Shown: positions 18,177 through 27,900 of the stretch, piece by piece
How the letters are laid out: the number at the start of each line of letters is the position of its first letter
Position numbering within the stretch: the stretch's first letter is position 1
DNA from: Microglena sp. YARC
Taxonomy: Eukaryota; Chlorophyta; Chlorophyceae; Chlamydomonadales; Chlamydomonadaceae
DNA length: 64,000 nucleotides
NCBI GenBank assembly: GCA_022414725.1
Contig: CM039466.1
Span: 40,146,745 to 40,210,744, forward strand
Reading direction: 5' to 3'
The notes under the pieces: generated by a model
What the model was told of the DNA's origin: nothing
The model's database searches: none
Seen by the model: the letters and a program-made list of their open reading frames with translations, nothing else
Program-made: the position numbers and the translations under genes

Positions 18177-18854
18177 CTACACGGGATCTGGGAGCCCTGT
18201 GCAGGAACTTTTGCCCCCAGCATGCAAGGTCCCATGCACACTGTTGCTGGAGTTTTGTGTCGGGATGGAAAGGTATTTCTCGTGGATGCTGGAGGAATGC
18301 AGTTCGCTCACCTCTCTCAGGACAAGCGGCACTTCGAGTTGTGGGTACCGTCTCGCCAGTTGCCCCACATCGAATGCCAGCCGGGCAGCCCATGATGACA
18401 TGTATACATGCTGTCCTTCTTCGATCACTAGGTCGTTCATCCATGGGGGCGTAGTACGGATGGGAAAGTATTGCGGAATACTCACAAAGTTGATGTAACC
18501 ATGCTTAAGAAACCCTTGGTGATGAAGTGCATGACAGGTTGCAAAGTAATTGCATATATCAAGAATTTCCTGACTTGTGTACGACACATGCATTTGGTGA
18601 ATGCCGGGTACCAGCACTTCCTTCGGTGCTCCGGATGAAGTCATGGACATAATGGATCGCAAAGCGATCGTCAACTCATTGTAACCATGAAATGTTTCTA
18701 CAGTGCAGCGTCCAGACAAACGCATAATTGTGGATGGCAATGTATCGCGAGTCATCAACCAAACTTTCGTCACATTCCATCCCATGTCAAGCAACGCTTC
18801 GGCTACTTCTAACTCTTTCACCACATCGCCTGCATCAGGGACACACAAACGCAA
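18177..18854 (-). CDS. Unrecognised 225-aa protein
   Basis: A complete frame beginning MRLCVPDAGDVVKELEVAEA. Helical N-terminal part, a middle with many aromatic and His residues (FATCHALHHQGFLKHGYI) and a C-terminal part with EVPLVLREVSELHSSS. Composition supports a real protein, but no motif is recognised. A competing plus-strand frame overlaps the 5' half of the 18034-18498 region but is Cys/Ser-rich and looks like a shadow. Confidence 0.45.
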   Translation of the reverse strand: MRLCVPDAGDVVKELEVAEALLDMGWNVTKVWLMTRDTLPSTIMRLSGRCTVETFHGYNELTIALRSIMSMTSSGAPKEVLVPGIHQMHVSYTSQEILDICNYFATCHALHHQGFLKHGYINFVSIPQYFPIRTTPPWMNDLVIEEGQHVYMSSWAARLAFDVGQLARRYPQLEVPLVLREVSELHSSSIHEKYLSIPTQNSSNSVHGTLHAGGKSSCTGLPDPV

Positions 18855-18959
18855 CTCGTTTTATGTGTCGGTCCTCCACACAACAAAGTTTGTACGTGTT
18901 TCGCTATTGACCTGCAGTGCCACTGTAGTAAGGCATGAGTCCTCTATTTTTTTTTAATG

Positions 18960-19310
18960 GAGGGGGCATAATGTACTTACAGATCACGGATCTCTTATAC
19001 ATCGATCCCCGAAAACAGCATAATTTCCTTTTTGTTTTGTACTCCTCTCTCTCTCTCTCTCTTACTTTACACACGACCTCCTTTCTATAAGCAGCATCAT
19101 TCATCGAGCCTCGAGTGCAGTATGCGGCTTACGCCCGACAGCATCATTGATGGGGATTGCCCAGACCCCGATGTCTGAGTACACACTCGAGGTTGGCTTA
19201 CCTATCAGATCGATGGGAGTGCTGTCAATCAAGGTAGCGGCCACCGCTTGCGAAGACGAGCAGTTCCTCTGTCAAGGAGGAATCGTCAGACGAAAGCCGC
19301 CGTCTCAAAT
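18960..19310 (+). repeat. Segmental duplication copy 2 (with 15300-15650)
   Basis: See 15300-15650. Here the minus-strand peptide reads SSVYSDIGVWAIPINDAVG followed by RKPHTALEAR, broken by a stop upstream. The stretch 19311-19791 has no supported gene; it contains short TGCATGG-type and CATGGGCCGCATGG direct repeats near 19540. Confidence 0.55.
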
Positions 19311-19791
19311 CTCAAAGTTTGTTTGTTGTGACTCTCATTTGCTGCGCAGATTCGCCTTCTCCTCTCGTTACGACGAATTCGAGGGAGGATCAGATTGTTG
19401 AGTGAGGGAATAGGTGAATGAGCTTAGCTTGGTGTTCAAGAGCATGTATCACACGAGGGCTCTCCACTTGTACACACGTTCCACCCACCAATCCATTGAC
19501 CCAGGGGGCTACTTGATAGGATGCATGGGGCTGCACAGATCTGCACTGGCCGCATGGGCCGCATGGAACAGACTGCACTGGGAATGGTAACTGCATGGTA
19601 CTGAATGTGGAATGAGGCTTCTCATGGGTTGCAGTTGGTTGTCATAGGCTGCAGTTGGTCGTAACTTGCCCATTATGTGTGAGGCTGATGAGCCCTTGCA
19701 CTGTTTAAAGATTTCCAATAAATGTAAAGTAATTAAAAGGCTCTGCCTTAGGCCTTTTATTAAAAATATTTCTTTGTGATCGTATTACAGG

Positions 19792-20010
19792 ATGGAGAAC
19801 ATGCAAGATGATGAGCTCGAGCGCGCGGGTACCAAAGAGGCTTTGGTAGAACTTGTCCGTAGGTTGCGCAAGAAAGTGGGCAATCTGGAGAGCCAGCTGA
19901 ATGAAGTGAGGTGCGAAATATATATTCTACGTCGAGTGATTGTAGGGAGGGCACAATACTCATCATGTTCCTCTCAACACATGTTCACAGCCCGGAGCTC
20001 AGTGTCTTGA
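19792..20010 (+). CDS. Short coiled-coil frame, possibly one exon
   Basis: Starts MENMQDDELERAGTKEAL and has clear heptads (LVRRLRKKVGNLESQLNEV). A TTTGTGATCGTATTACAG sits immediately before it, like a 3' splice site, and GTGAGG follows the helix at 19907, like a 5' splice site. The sense after the helix becomes Ser-rich and unlike coding sequence. It may therefore be a single exon of a spliced gene, as at 40666. Confidence 0.35.
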   Translation: MENMQDDELERAGTKEALVELVRRLRKKVGNLESQLNEVRCEIYILRRVIVGRAQYSSCSSQHMFTARSSVS

Positions 20011-20284
20011 GGAGGTTTGCTGTCCGGACAGTCCCATGTTCTGATCTGGATGACGACATCGACAGGGCTAGGGGCACATACGGCATGGTGGAGCGCCATT
20101 CCCACCGCCATGCCATTCGGGAAAAGCTCAGGGGTTGGGGAGTGGCCATGGTTCAAATTGACCAGCAGTCGCATTACCAGATTCCAGGGGATGTGTGACC
20201 CACATGTGACAGAGGCATATCCTACACGTGTGTTTCCCCGCGCCCATGAAAGACGAGTGTAAGCAGGTCAGATACGACACGTGT

Positions 20285-20540
20285 TTCCGCGAGTCAGCAG
20301 CTGAATTCCTGTGGCCCACTCTGTGGGTCCCGCGATTCCTCTTTCATACTCCCGACATAGTTGTCAAGACACGTGTTCAGCGCGCGCCCTACTTGACGCA
20401 CCCAGTCCAAGCCACACACACACCAGCCATGTCAATCTTAACCAAGTACCGACTCCAATTCTTCGCTCACGAAGAACTCAGTGTGTTAGGGAGCATCCAG
20501 CAAACTCCGAAAGTAGCTTTGCATTTCAGTGAGTGAATTT
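20285..20540 (+). repeat. Dispersed repeat C (GCTGAATTCC..CTCCGTGG type) with small frame
   Basis: Contains CAGCAGCTGAATTCC, a GTGGGTCCCGCGATTCCTC block and ACTCCCGACATAGTTGTCAAG. This repeat recurs at 21905, 36435, 41205, 45865, 49375, 51310 and 55405, and is contained in the longer repeat at 47205. A 35-codon frame at 20429-20536 (MSILTKYRLQFFAHEELSV) follows, ending at a GTGAGT; it is only weakly supported. Confidence 0.6.
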
Positions 20541-20815
20541 GGCGATTACGTTACGTGTGTTGTTGTTGTGCTGGCTCTGTTGAGAAAATCGATTCGTTTT
20601 TTTTCGAAACGTAGTTTATTTGGCGCGCGGGGTCCGCGTTGCCTCATCCGCGTTTCCGATTCGGTCCGTTCCCCCCCCTATTTGTTGTTTTTATCTGCTA
20701 AAAATCCGTTGCATTTCCATGCTAAAAAAAAATTGACGCCTTTTTCCTTCCTTTGAAACCACCACCACAACAACAACAACAACAACAACTGATAAACCCC
20801 AACTCAACTGATATC

Positions 20816-21787
20816 ATGTCTACCAACAACATGTCTACAAACAACATGTCTGCCAACAACATGTCTACCGAGATCACATCATTCGTGAATGATACCTGTA
20901 TATTAAAAGTTGTCCTAACGACGGACCGAACGAAGCTATCCAGCAAACCCACCGTCCCTCAATTGAAGGACATCTGCTACAAGATAATTTCATTTTCCCG
21001 CGTTCTTGCGTGCCTCGCAGACCCTATCTGCGCAATGAAAATTGCGCACGCTAAGTTTCTCGAAGATTCCCCCGGCGCGGAGAAAAAGCCTTTACAGCTA
21101 ATGCTTCTCCCTGTTGCCGTCGCTGCTGCGAATGCCGTCGCTTCTGCTTCTGCTGCTGCTGCTGCTCCTGCTGCTTCCTCCTTGCTTGCCCTCGCCAGTG
21201 CCCTTGCCCTCCCAGAGGACGACGTCCCCACCGAGGACGTTTGCATGTCGGAGGAGAGTTCCGGTGGTACCAAGCGCCCCCGCACCACGGTGTCACTCTC
21301 TGTGGCTCCTGCTGCTCCGGCTGCTTCTACTGCTGCTTCTGCTTCTACTGCTGCTGCTGCTCCTGCTGCTGCTCCTGCTGCTGCTCCTGCTGCTGCTGTT
21401 CCTGCTGCTTCTGTTCCTGCTGCTTCTGGTGTCTCGTTTTCAACGGGCCCCCCCTCCTCCTCCTTGGCCTCCGGTCGTGTTGATCGTTGCGGGGGGTCCG
21501 TTCTAAAGAACGAGCTTCCTGTTGGCTCCAAACACGGCGATCTGACCATCGTGGGGTACTCCCCCACCCTGGGCTGCACTGCTGTCACCATTCACGGCAA
21601 CCCGTGTGGTAGAAAACAGGTGCTCTTAAGCAACCCCAATGGTGGGACCTTCACCACTGGCAAGTGCGCGCACCTCGCGTGCATGAACCAGACTCCCTCC
21701 AAGCGTGAGGCGTACCTAGCCAAGAAGCTCGCTGCTATCGAGCTCTCAATTGAGCTTCGCTCCCTGTCCCTCAGCCAGCAGCTTTAG
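20816..21787 (+). CDS. Ala-rich low-complexity protein with conserved C-terminal domain
   Basis: 323 residues from ATG 20816, after a CAA-rich leader. The N-terminus is Asn/Ser/Met repeats (MSTNNMSANNMSTE). A globular segment follows (CILKVVLTTDRTKL, LKDICYKIISFSRVLACLAD). Residues 110-220 are Ala/Pro-rich linkers encoded by GCT repeats. The C-terminal 95 residues hold LTIVGYSPTLGCTAVTIHG, several Cys/His, and end SLSLSQQL. The last 30 residues are duplicated as an isolated fragment at 22796-22900. No family recognised. Long Leu- or Cys-rich frames on the same DNA are shadows of the GCT repeat. Confidence 0.5.
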   Translation: MSTNNMSTNNMSANNMSTEITSFVNDTCILKVVLTTDRTKLSSKPTVPQLKDICYKIISFSRVLACLADPICAMKIAHAKFLEDSPGAEKKPLQLMLLPVAVAAANAVASASAAAAAPAASSLLALASALALPEDDVPTEDVCMSEESSGGTKRPRTTVSLSVAPAAPAASTAASASTAAAAPAAAPAAAPAAAVPAASVPAASGVSFSTGPPSSSLASGRVDRCGGSVLKNELPVGSKHGDLTIVGYSPTLGCTAVTIHGNPCGRKQVLLSNPNGGTFTTGKCAHLACMNQTPSKREAYLAKKLAAIELSIELRSLSLSQQL

Positions 21788-22167
21788 TTATATAAATGCT
21801 CAGTTATTTAGATACTCTTTTTTTTGCTACATTTCTTAGAGACGATAAAAATGGTCCTGCCTGTATGTACTGTACTGTACTGAATTCCCCCCTCCGTTTG
21901 CGTGCGTGTGAGTCAGCAGCTGAATTCCACTGCACCGCTCCGCGGTGCCCGCCCTCCCCCCTGTAGAAAAACCCATTCGAAAAACACATCGCTACAGTCA
22001 CGTATCTGGCAGACGACAAAAGCAAGACATGGAAGCTTACACGCGGAGCTTTTTACCACAAGTCTGGTATCAAGAAACAGAAAAAACAGCAAGAAAAACG
22101 TTTCTCAGACATGATTCCTAGATGGTGCATGCATGCAATAATGCAAGTGCATGCAATCATGCCTTGA

Positions 22168-22554
22168 TCACGATAAATCGTCTTCCCACACCACTTGTAC
22201 CGAACTATTTAGAGTGACCAGTACTTTATGTTCATATGTCCCAAGTCCGTGATGCTTCGTAGCAAGAATAATGACGTTAGTCTGCTTATACTTCCTAGCA
22301 CAGACTTTGTCAAATCCCCACCAGAATCGATCTTCATCCATCCATGTTCTCTTGTTGTGCAACTGGCACTGGAGCTCGTTAGGAATGTACCGTTCGATGT
22401 AATCACTACCCCATTCAGGCACGAGGCCTCTCATGAGTCGGGCCAATTCCAATGTTTTTTGCTTTTCAATTGTATCAAGATGAACATCTTGGACCCCAGT
22501 GCAAATCAAGTCGGACGTACCCGACACAGTGATGTCCGAAGCGTAATCTGTCAT
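22168..22554 (-). CDS. Unrecognised 128-aa protein (family X, short form)
   Basis: The N-terminus (DYASDITVSGTSDLICTGV) is shared with the longer protein at 13985-14776, both in protein and in DNA around the start codon. The rest differs: a basic-aromatic stretch with WMDEDRFWWGFDKVCARKY and a C-terminal HKVLVTLNSSVQVVWEDD that looks like a beta-rich end. The shared 5' block of about 75 bp may carry promoter, leader and a common N-terminal signal. Function unknown. Confidence 0.45.
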   Translation of the reverse strand: MTDYASDITVSGTSDLICTGVQDVHLDTIEKQKTLELARLMRGLVPEWGSDYIERYIPNELQCQLHNKRTWMDEDRFWWGFDKVCARKYKQTNVIILATKHHGLGTYEHKVLVTLNSSVQVVWEDDLS

Positions 22555-22795
22555 TCTATACAGTCATTCTCAAATAAAGTGTGACACCCTTTATAATCGA
22601 ACTTGCAGATCGTTGCTTTTTGGCAACGTTGGGGTGTTGTCACTGGGTGGTGGTGTGTACAGTGATTCTGCTACTGACTCGCCATGAAGAAAGAGGGAGA
22701 CCGTGAATTAATAATACACTCGTGTTTTTGGAAAAAGTTGTTTACACTCGTTTTGGGGATGACATCACGCAGCATGGGACTTTATGTGGCGGCAA

Positions 22796-22900
22796 AGTGG
22801 CAAAGAGGCCCTCCAAGCGTGAGTCTTACCTCGCTAAGAAGCGCGCTGCTATAGATCTCTCAATTGAGCTTTGCTCCCTGTCCCTCAGCCAGCTTTAGTC
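22796..22900 (+). pseudogene. C-terminal fragment of the Ala-rich protein family
   Basis: Encodes PSKRESYLAKKRAAIDLSIE and the SLSLSQL ending, about 85% like the end of the 20816-21787 protein, with no upstream coding part. The following AT-rich sequence with TTTTTTTTGATACATATATT and TTAGAGAC also resembles the 3' flank of that gene (21800-21850), so the copied unit is a gene end plus 3' region. Confidence 0.65.
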
Positions 22901-23095
22901 ATTCAGTCAGTCAGTTAGTTAGTTTAGTCAGTAAAACCTCTTTTTTTTGATACATATATTTCTTAGAGACAAGACATTTGGTCATGCCTGTACAGTCGGA
23001 GACGCAATTTGTGGGACGCCCTACCGGTGACCCTTTAACACAATGGGTAGATCAGCTAAAGGTGAGTACATACTTTTGCCCTTCATCTCTGTATT

Positions 23096-24218
23096 TCAGC
23101 ATTTAAGCTGGCCCAATGGATAACAAGGCAAGCTGCTGACAAACCCAGGTGGGTCGGTCGGTTTAGCGCTCACACTCGCCTCGATGGAAACTGTGGTTTT
23201 GGGGGGAGGCGAGGGAACACAGAATGCCTCAGGTCGCTCTCTCCCGTCCATCCACGTTGTCAGAAGCAGAAGAAGGTTCTTGGCAGCGTTCACGTCTCGG
23301 TTCCAGGTTGCACCACAGCGCACATTGGATGATGCGCTTTTGACACTGTCTCTACAGTGCAGTACTTTGTGGACCTCGACGTTCTTCACCACCATCTTCT
23401 GCTTCTCAACAGTTATAGACCCGTCGATTGGGGACTCTTTGCAAACTCCGCGCCAGACTATGCTGTCTGCCTTCATGTTGACAAGCCTCTGGAAGCAGCT
23501 GTGACATTTACAAGAAGTGTTGCGTTCGTCGACGTTTTTGAACAAAACATTCTTACGACGTGAGAGGCACCTCCTGATCTCTTTGATGGGCCCAGAACAT
23601 GAACGACTGATACCATACCCTTGGTTGGACCAGTTGCCGAAGCCAACAACGGTCGTCTGTGCCCTTGGTGCAATCACATCACATAGATCGGTAGCCTTTG
23701 TTGGCTCTGTGTTGTAGGAGGATCGGGAGCGCTTTGAGATAAGCTTTGACATGGTCCTGCAGGTCGACCATGTTGCTCGTATTAGGCGATGGAATGGACT
23801 TCACGAGGTCTTGAGTCTCGTCATTCCATTTGTAGGTGCGACGCTTGCTTGTATTGTACCCAGCAACTTCGCTAAAGCGAGCCGAGCTGAAAGACTCGAT
23901 GCGACCTGCAGAAGATGCTACCGTGACGATATCTGTCATTCCAGGGTCTACTCCGACACGCAGCGCACCCACTGCGTCCTTGCACTCTACGATATTTGCG
24001 TCATTGGGATAGCCTGCGTTTTCTCCTTCTTCAACGACCTCTTCTTTACCCTTCTGCTTCATTTGGACGGATACCCCTTTACCGTCGCTGAGGATTCGGT
24101 TGTCAAAGCGAGACCTTTTCGTCTCAAGACCTTGGACATTAAAGTACTTTCGCCACAGCATTGTATGGTTCTCGTAACGTCCATCGCCAAAGACGCTCTT
24201 GAGTGGCGAATCACCCAT
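23096..24218 (-). pseudogene. Fanzor (TnpB-type) nuclease, C-terminal part
   Basis: Carries the RuvC-like nuclease core of an OMEGA-type RNA-guided nuclease: RVGVDPGMTDIVTV (first catalytic Asp), then in the next frame VVGFGNWSNQGYG, DERNTSCKCHSCF (first half of the zinc finger) and RCGATWNRDVNAAKNLL (second half and last catalytic Asp). The W..YF..F...ILSDGKGVSV segment before RuvC-I matches the Fanzor family. Two lesions are visible: separation from the N-terminal part by the 24220 insert, and a frameshift at about 23720-23745. The combined length with the 5' part, about 650 residues, fits the family. No guide-RNA scaffold was identified, though one would be expected at the 3' side, 22993-23095. 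Confidence 0.8.
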
Positions 24219-24219
24219 A

Positions 24220-24928
24220 ATGGGCGTTCCTGCTTCCCAACGGATTTTTTATTTTACTAAAATCTTACGATAAATATTGTAAGATCGTTTTCGCAAATTA
24301 ATTGATTTTGCTTTTTTGGTGGCTTTTACGAAAATATCTTACAATTTATTTTGTAAGATTGTTTTGTTGTATTCCGGAGAAAGTGACTATTCCCTTCAAT
24401 TTCAATTGTAACATTGATTTGCTCGTTTGGGAAGAGAGAAAGTTCCTTCGAAGTATTCCAATACAAAATCAATTGTAGAGGAAAGTCAAGAGGAAGGTGA
24501 AAGCTGTTTACAAAGTCTTGAACGCATTGCTCATAATTATTTATCTCACAACTCACAACTCAACAGTTCGAAAGTACAACTTAGTACTTATCACTCCGAA
24601 ATCTGTACTTATGTGTAACTCATAATTTGTAACTCACAACTCAGAACTTATATGTACCTTATACAAGTCAGAACTAATAACTCCTAACTCAGGACTTATT
24701 ATTCATAATTTCATACCTCATAGCCTCATTATGTACATAACACAAATTTATATCCTTAAATCTGCAAACTGCCATCCTAGAATCCTGAAATCACTCAAAA
24801 TGTGTGTTGGATAAGGCAAACTAGTACACTCGTGAAACTTGTGCACAATGCTAATGTTGCACTGCTGCCAACAAGTCCATTGGTGATAACTTCTGCACTT
24901 AGTGCTGACAGGTCATGTGCTAACTGAC
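24220..24928 (+). repeat. Left terminal inverted repeat of the 9.3-kb element
   Basis: AT-rich. The outermost 30 bp are followed by hairpins built on ATCTTACGAT/ATTGTAAGAT, then CTCATAA/ACTCACAACT-type short repeats, and an inner unique part (AGTCCATTGGTG..AACTTCTGCAC). Matches 32827-33524 inverted. Frames crossing it are not genes. Confidence 0.85.
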
Positions 24929-24986
24929 GCCATGGTGCTACCTGACACAATATTGTCTACTCTAGATTGGCTGTGGGAACAGGCTA

Positions 24987-27900
24987 TCACGTTGTAGAAA
25001 GAGGGCCAATGCTAACTTGTTGGGTAACAACATCGCCTGTACAATCGCTGCACTGCTGCATGCAGGTTTCTAGAACCTTCTCCTTACAGGCCTCGAACTG
25101 CTCGTCTATCCACCCTTGTATCTCATGACAGGTCTTGAAATCTGTCTGTAGCTCTTGCATTATCTCCTCAGTGGGCTGAGCTGGGCTGTGGCGAAACTCT
25201 GCGTCGATGTCTTCCTGGACCAGTTCCGCCGTCCTCGCCTGCGTTGCCTCGTCTGCAACAACACATGATTCGAGACGTGATAAGATAGCGGGACAGCCTG
25301 CCCTAAGGTACAATTCACGCCACAAGAAGGTAGAAACCAAAAATGGCTGAGAGTCGTACCCCTTAGTCGACTGGCCGCTTGTGTTGTCCAAAAGGGAAAG
25401 AATGCGAGCGTTTTGAAGCTTCTTTATGTACGTGGCACCCTCCACCTCTGACAACCGGTACACGAAGCAATTGCGCAGAGGCTTTTCATTAGGGCGGTTT
25501 TCTGCCCACTTGATAAAGGCTTGGGAGCTGTGGTACCCTCCGATGACCCATGGCTCGCCTAACTCAACTTTCACATTGGTGATGGTGTTGAACGTCAGGG
25601 CCAGGCTGCTTTGATCCACATTAGCCCAACCTGGAGATACCTTCTTCAGGTCCTTGCTGATGTCCATGAACAATACCTTCCCAGTGGCCATTGTGGTTTT
25701 CAAAAAATTGGCGAGGAGTTGATCAACTCGAACAGGGTCCAACACACGGGTTCTGACAGGTAGCTTTGGAGGGAGGAACTTCTTGCAGTCCAATGAATGC
25801 TCTCCACCAAAATGCTTGTCGGTCAGGAAAGCCTTAGCCTTAGCCAAATTACCTTCGATGTTTACAATGCTGTCCTCATTCTTCTCTCCTGCCGGTGATC
25901 TCTTCGCCTTCTTCTTAGTCTTCTTCTGAGAACCAGGCTGACCGCGACCTCTTTTCTTAGGAGCGGTTTTGGGTGCATCATCGTCGTCAGATGGCCCGGT
26001 CACAGGGTCGACAGAACTTCTTGAGTTCAAGTCTGAATCCTCCTCCGAGGAATGAATCTCGGCTTCGGGTACAGGAGTTTGTTTCTTTGCGGCTGGTGCA
26101 TTGTCTGCAGCCTGCGATTCAGCACGCTTGCCTTTGCCCTTGGGTCCAGCAGGGTTCTTCTTGGGATCAGCAAACCTGAAGGGATTGATAAAACATATTT
26201 GACTTAGTGAGGGGTCAGAACATTGAACATCCAGTGTCTCCCGACTATGGTCGGGAGCATTGACATAGTTGATTACAGAAAGATTGCGGAATATTAAACA
26301 TTGAATATCCAGTGTCCTGCCGATTATACTCGGGAGCATTGACATAGTTGGTTGGTAAATTATTGCGGCAGATTGAAGATTGGACATCAAGTGTCCTGCC
26401 GATTATACTCGGGAGCATTGACATACTTGATTAGTGAATGATTGCGGAAGTTTGAGCATTGAACATCCAGTGTCCTCCCGACTATAATCGGGAGCATTGA
26501 CTTTGTTGATTAGAAAAGATTGCGGAAGATTGAACATTGAACATCCGATGTCCTCCCGACTATACTCGGGAGCTTTGACATAGTTGATTGGTAAATTATT
26601 GCGGAAGATTGAAGATTGAACATCCAGCGTCCTGCCGATTATACTCGGGATTATTGACATAGTTGATTAGTGAATGATTGCGGAAGTTTGAGCATTGAAC
26701 ATCCAGTGTCCTGCCGATTATACTCGGGAGCATTGACATACTTGATTAGTGAATGATTGCGGAAGTTTGAGCATTGAACATCCAGTGTCCTCCCGACTAT
26801 AATCGGGAGCATTGACTTAGTTGATTAGAGAAAGATTGCGGAAGATTGAACATTGAACATCCGATGTCCTCCCGACTATAGTCCGGAGGACATCGGATGT
26901 TCAATGTTCAATCTTCCGCAATCTTTCTCTAATCAACTAAGTCAATGCTCCCGATTATAGTCGGGAGGACATATACATAGTGCGGAGTAAACAATGCGCA
27001 TCGACTATTTTCGAGATAAGGAGGATGGTATACAAAATCAGTGACGCGCGTGTTTAAGTTGATGCGATCGACATGAATACGATGCAGGGAACAGACTTGA
27101 CTGCAATGGTTCATTCACGCGAACAAGTGATCGATTGCGAAAGGAGATAACAATTTGAATACGATGAACTTACAAAGTTGTCGGCGATCTGTCCTCTTTG
27201 TTGATTGTAGTGGGCTGATATCGTTGCTTCCTTCCTGCCTTCTTCGCGCAGCCTGAAGGAAATGTAAAGAGTGCAGAAGTTACGCAATATCCTATCAAAA
27301 TTGAAAGCGGCAAGTGCGGTCAGCATACAATGGTTGTTTCGAACGGTGTACATCCCACCGCGTACGTAACATTCGAAATGTACATGTCAGATTTGAAAAT
27401 TTGACCTGTGCAGCAGTACAGTCCGTTCGATTGCTCTCTTACCGGCGTCAGGTGAAGGCCCTTTTGGTGTACATCGAGGTGACGTCCTCCTGTCGCTAGG
27501 ACCAAACTCCTCGAAATCGCTCATGAGCTTTCCTTCGCATGTCTCAACCCACGCCCTAGTTTCCTCAAGCTCTTTGTCGGCGATAAATTCGCCCTCGCCG
27601 ACCCTGACAGGCTTGCTGCGCATTGTCAACCACCAACCCAAGAGCCTGAATGTGAACTGGTATCCATGATAGGGCTCCTGACATGGGCCTCCGAATGCTA
27701 GTGACTTCAAGCAACTGGGCTGTCTTGACTTCCGCAAGGGTGAGTGTCGACCAGAATGCATCTGCTCCGCACATATGCCTGCATTCGCCGCGAAACCTCA
27801 ACCAGTGAGCGTGCGTAGCCGTAACATAGAAGTCTGGTCCAACAACAACGACTTCGATGTTCATTGGCACTTCGCGCTCCTTGGTCCATTCGTCCATGAC

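Noticed and set aside
21114..21590. Poly-Leu, poly-Cys and Gly/Ala-rich frames
   Set aside because: They are other-frame readings of the GCT repeats that encode the Ala-rich linker of the 20816-21787 protein.
24326..24618. Short genes inside the inverted repeat
   Set aside because: The same sequence exists inverted at 33068-33442 and the frames are not conserved between the copies.
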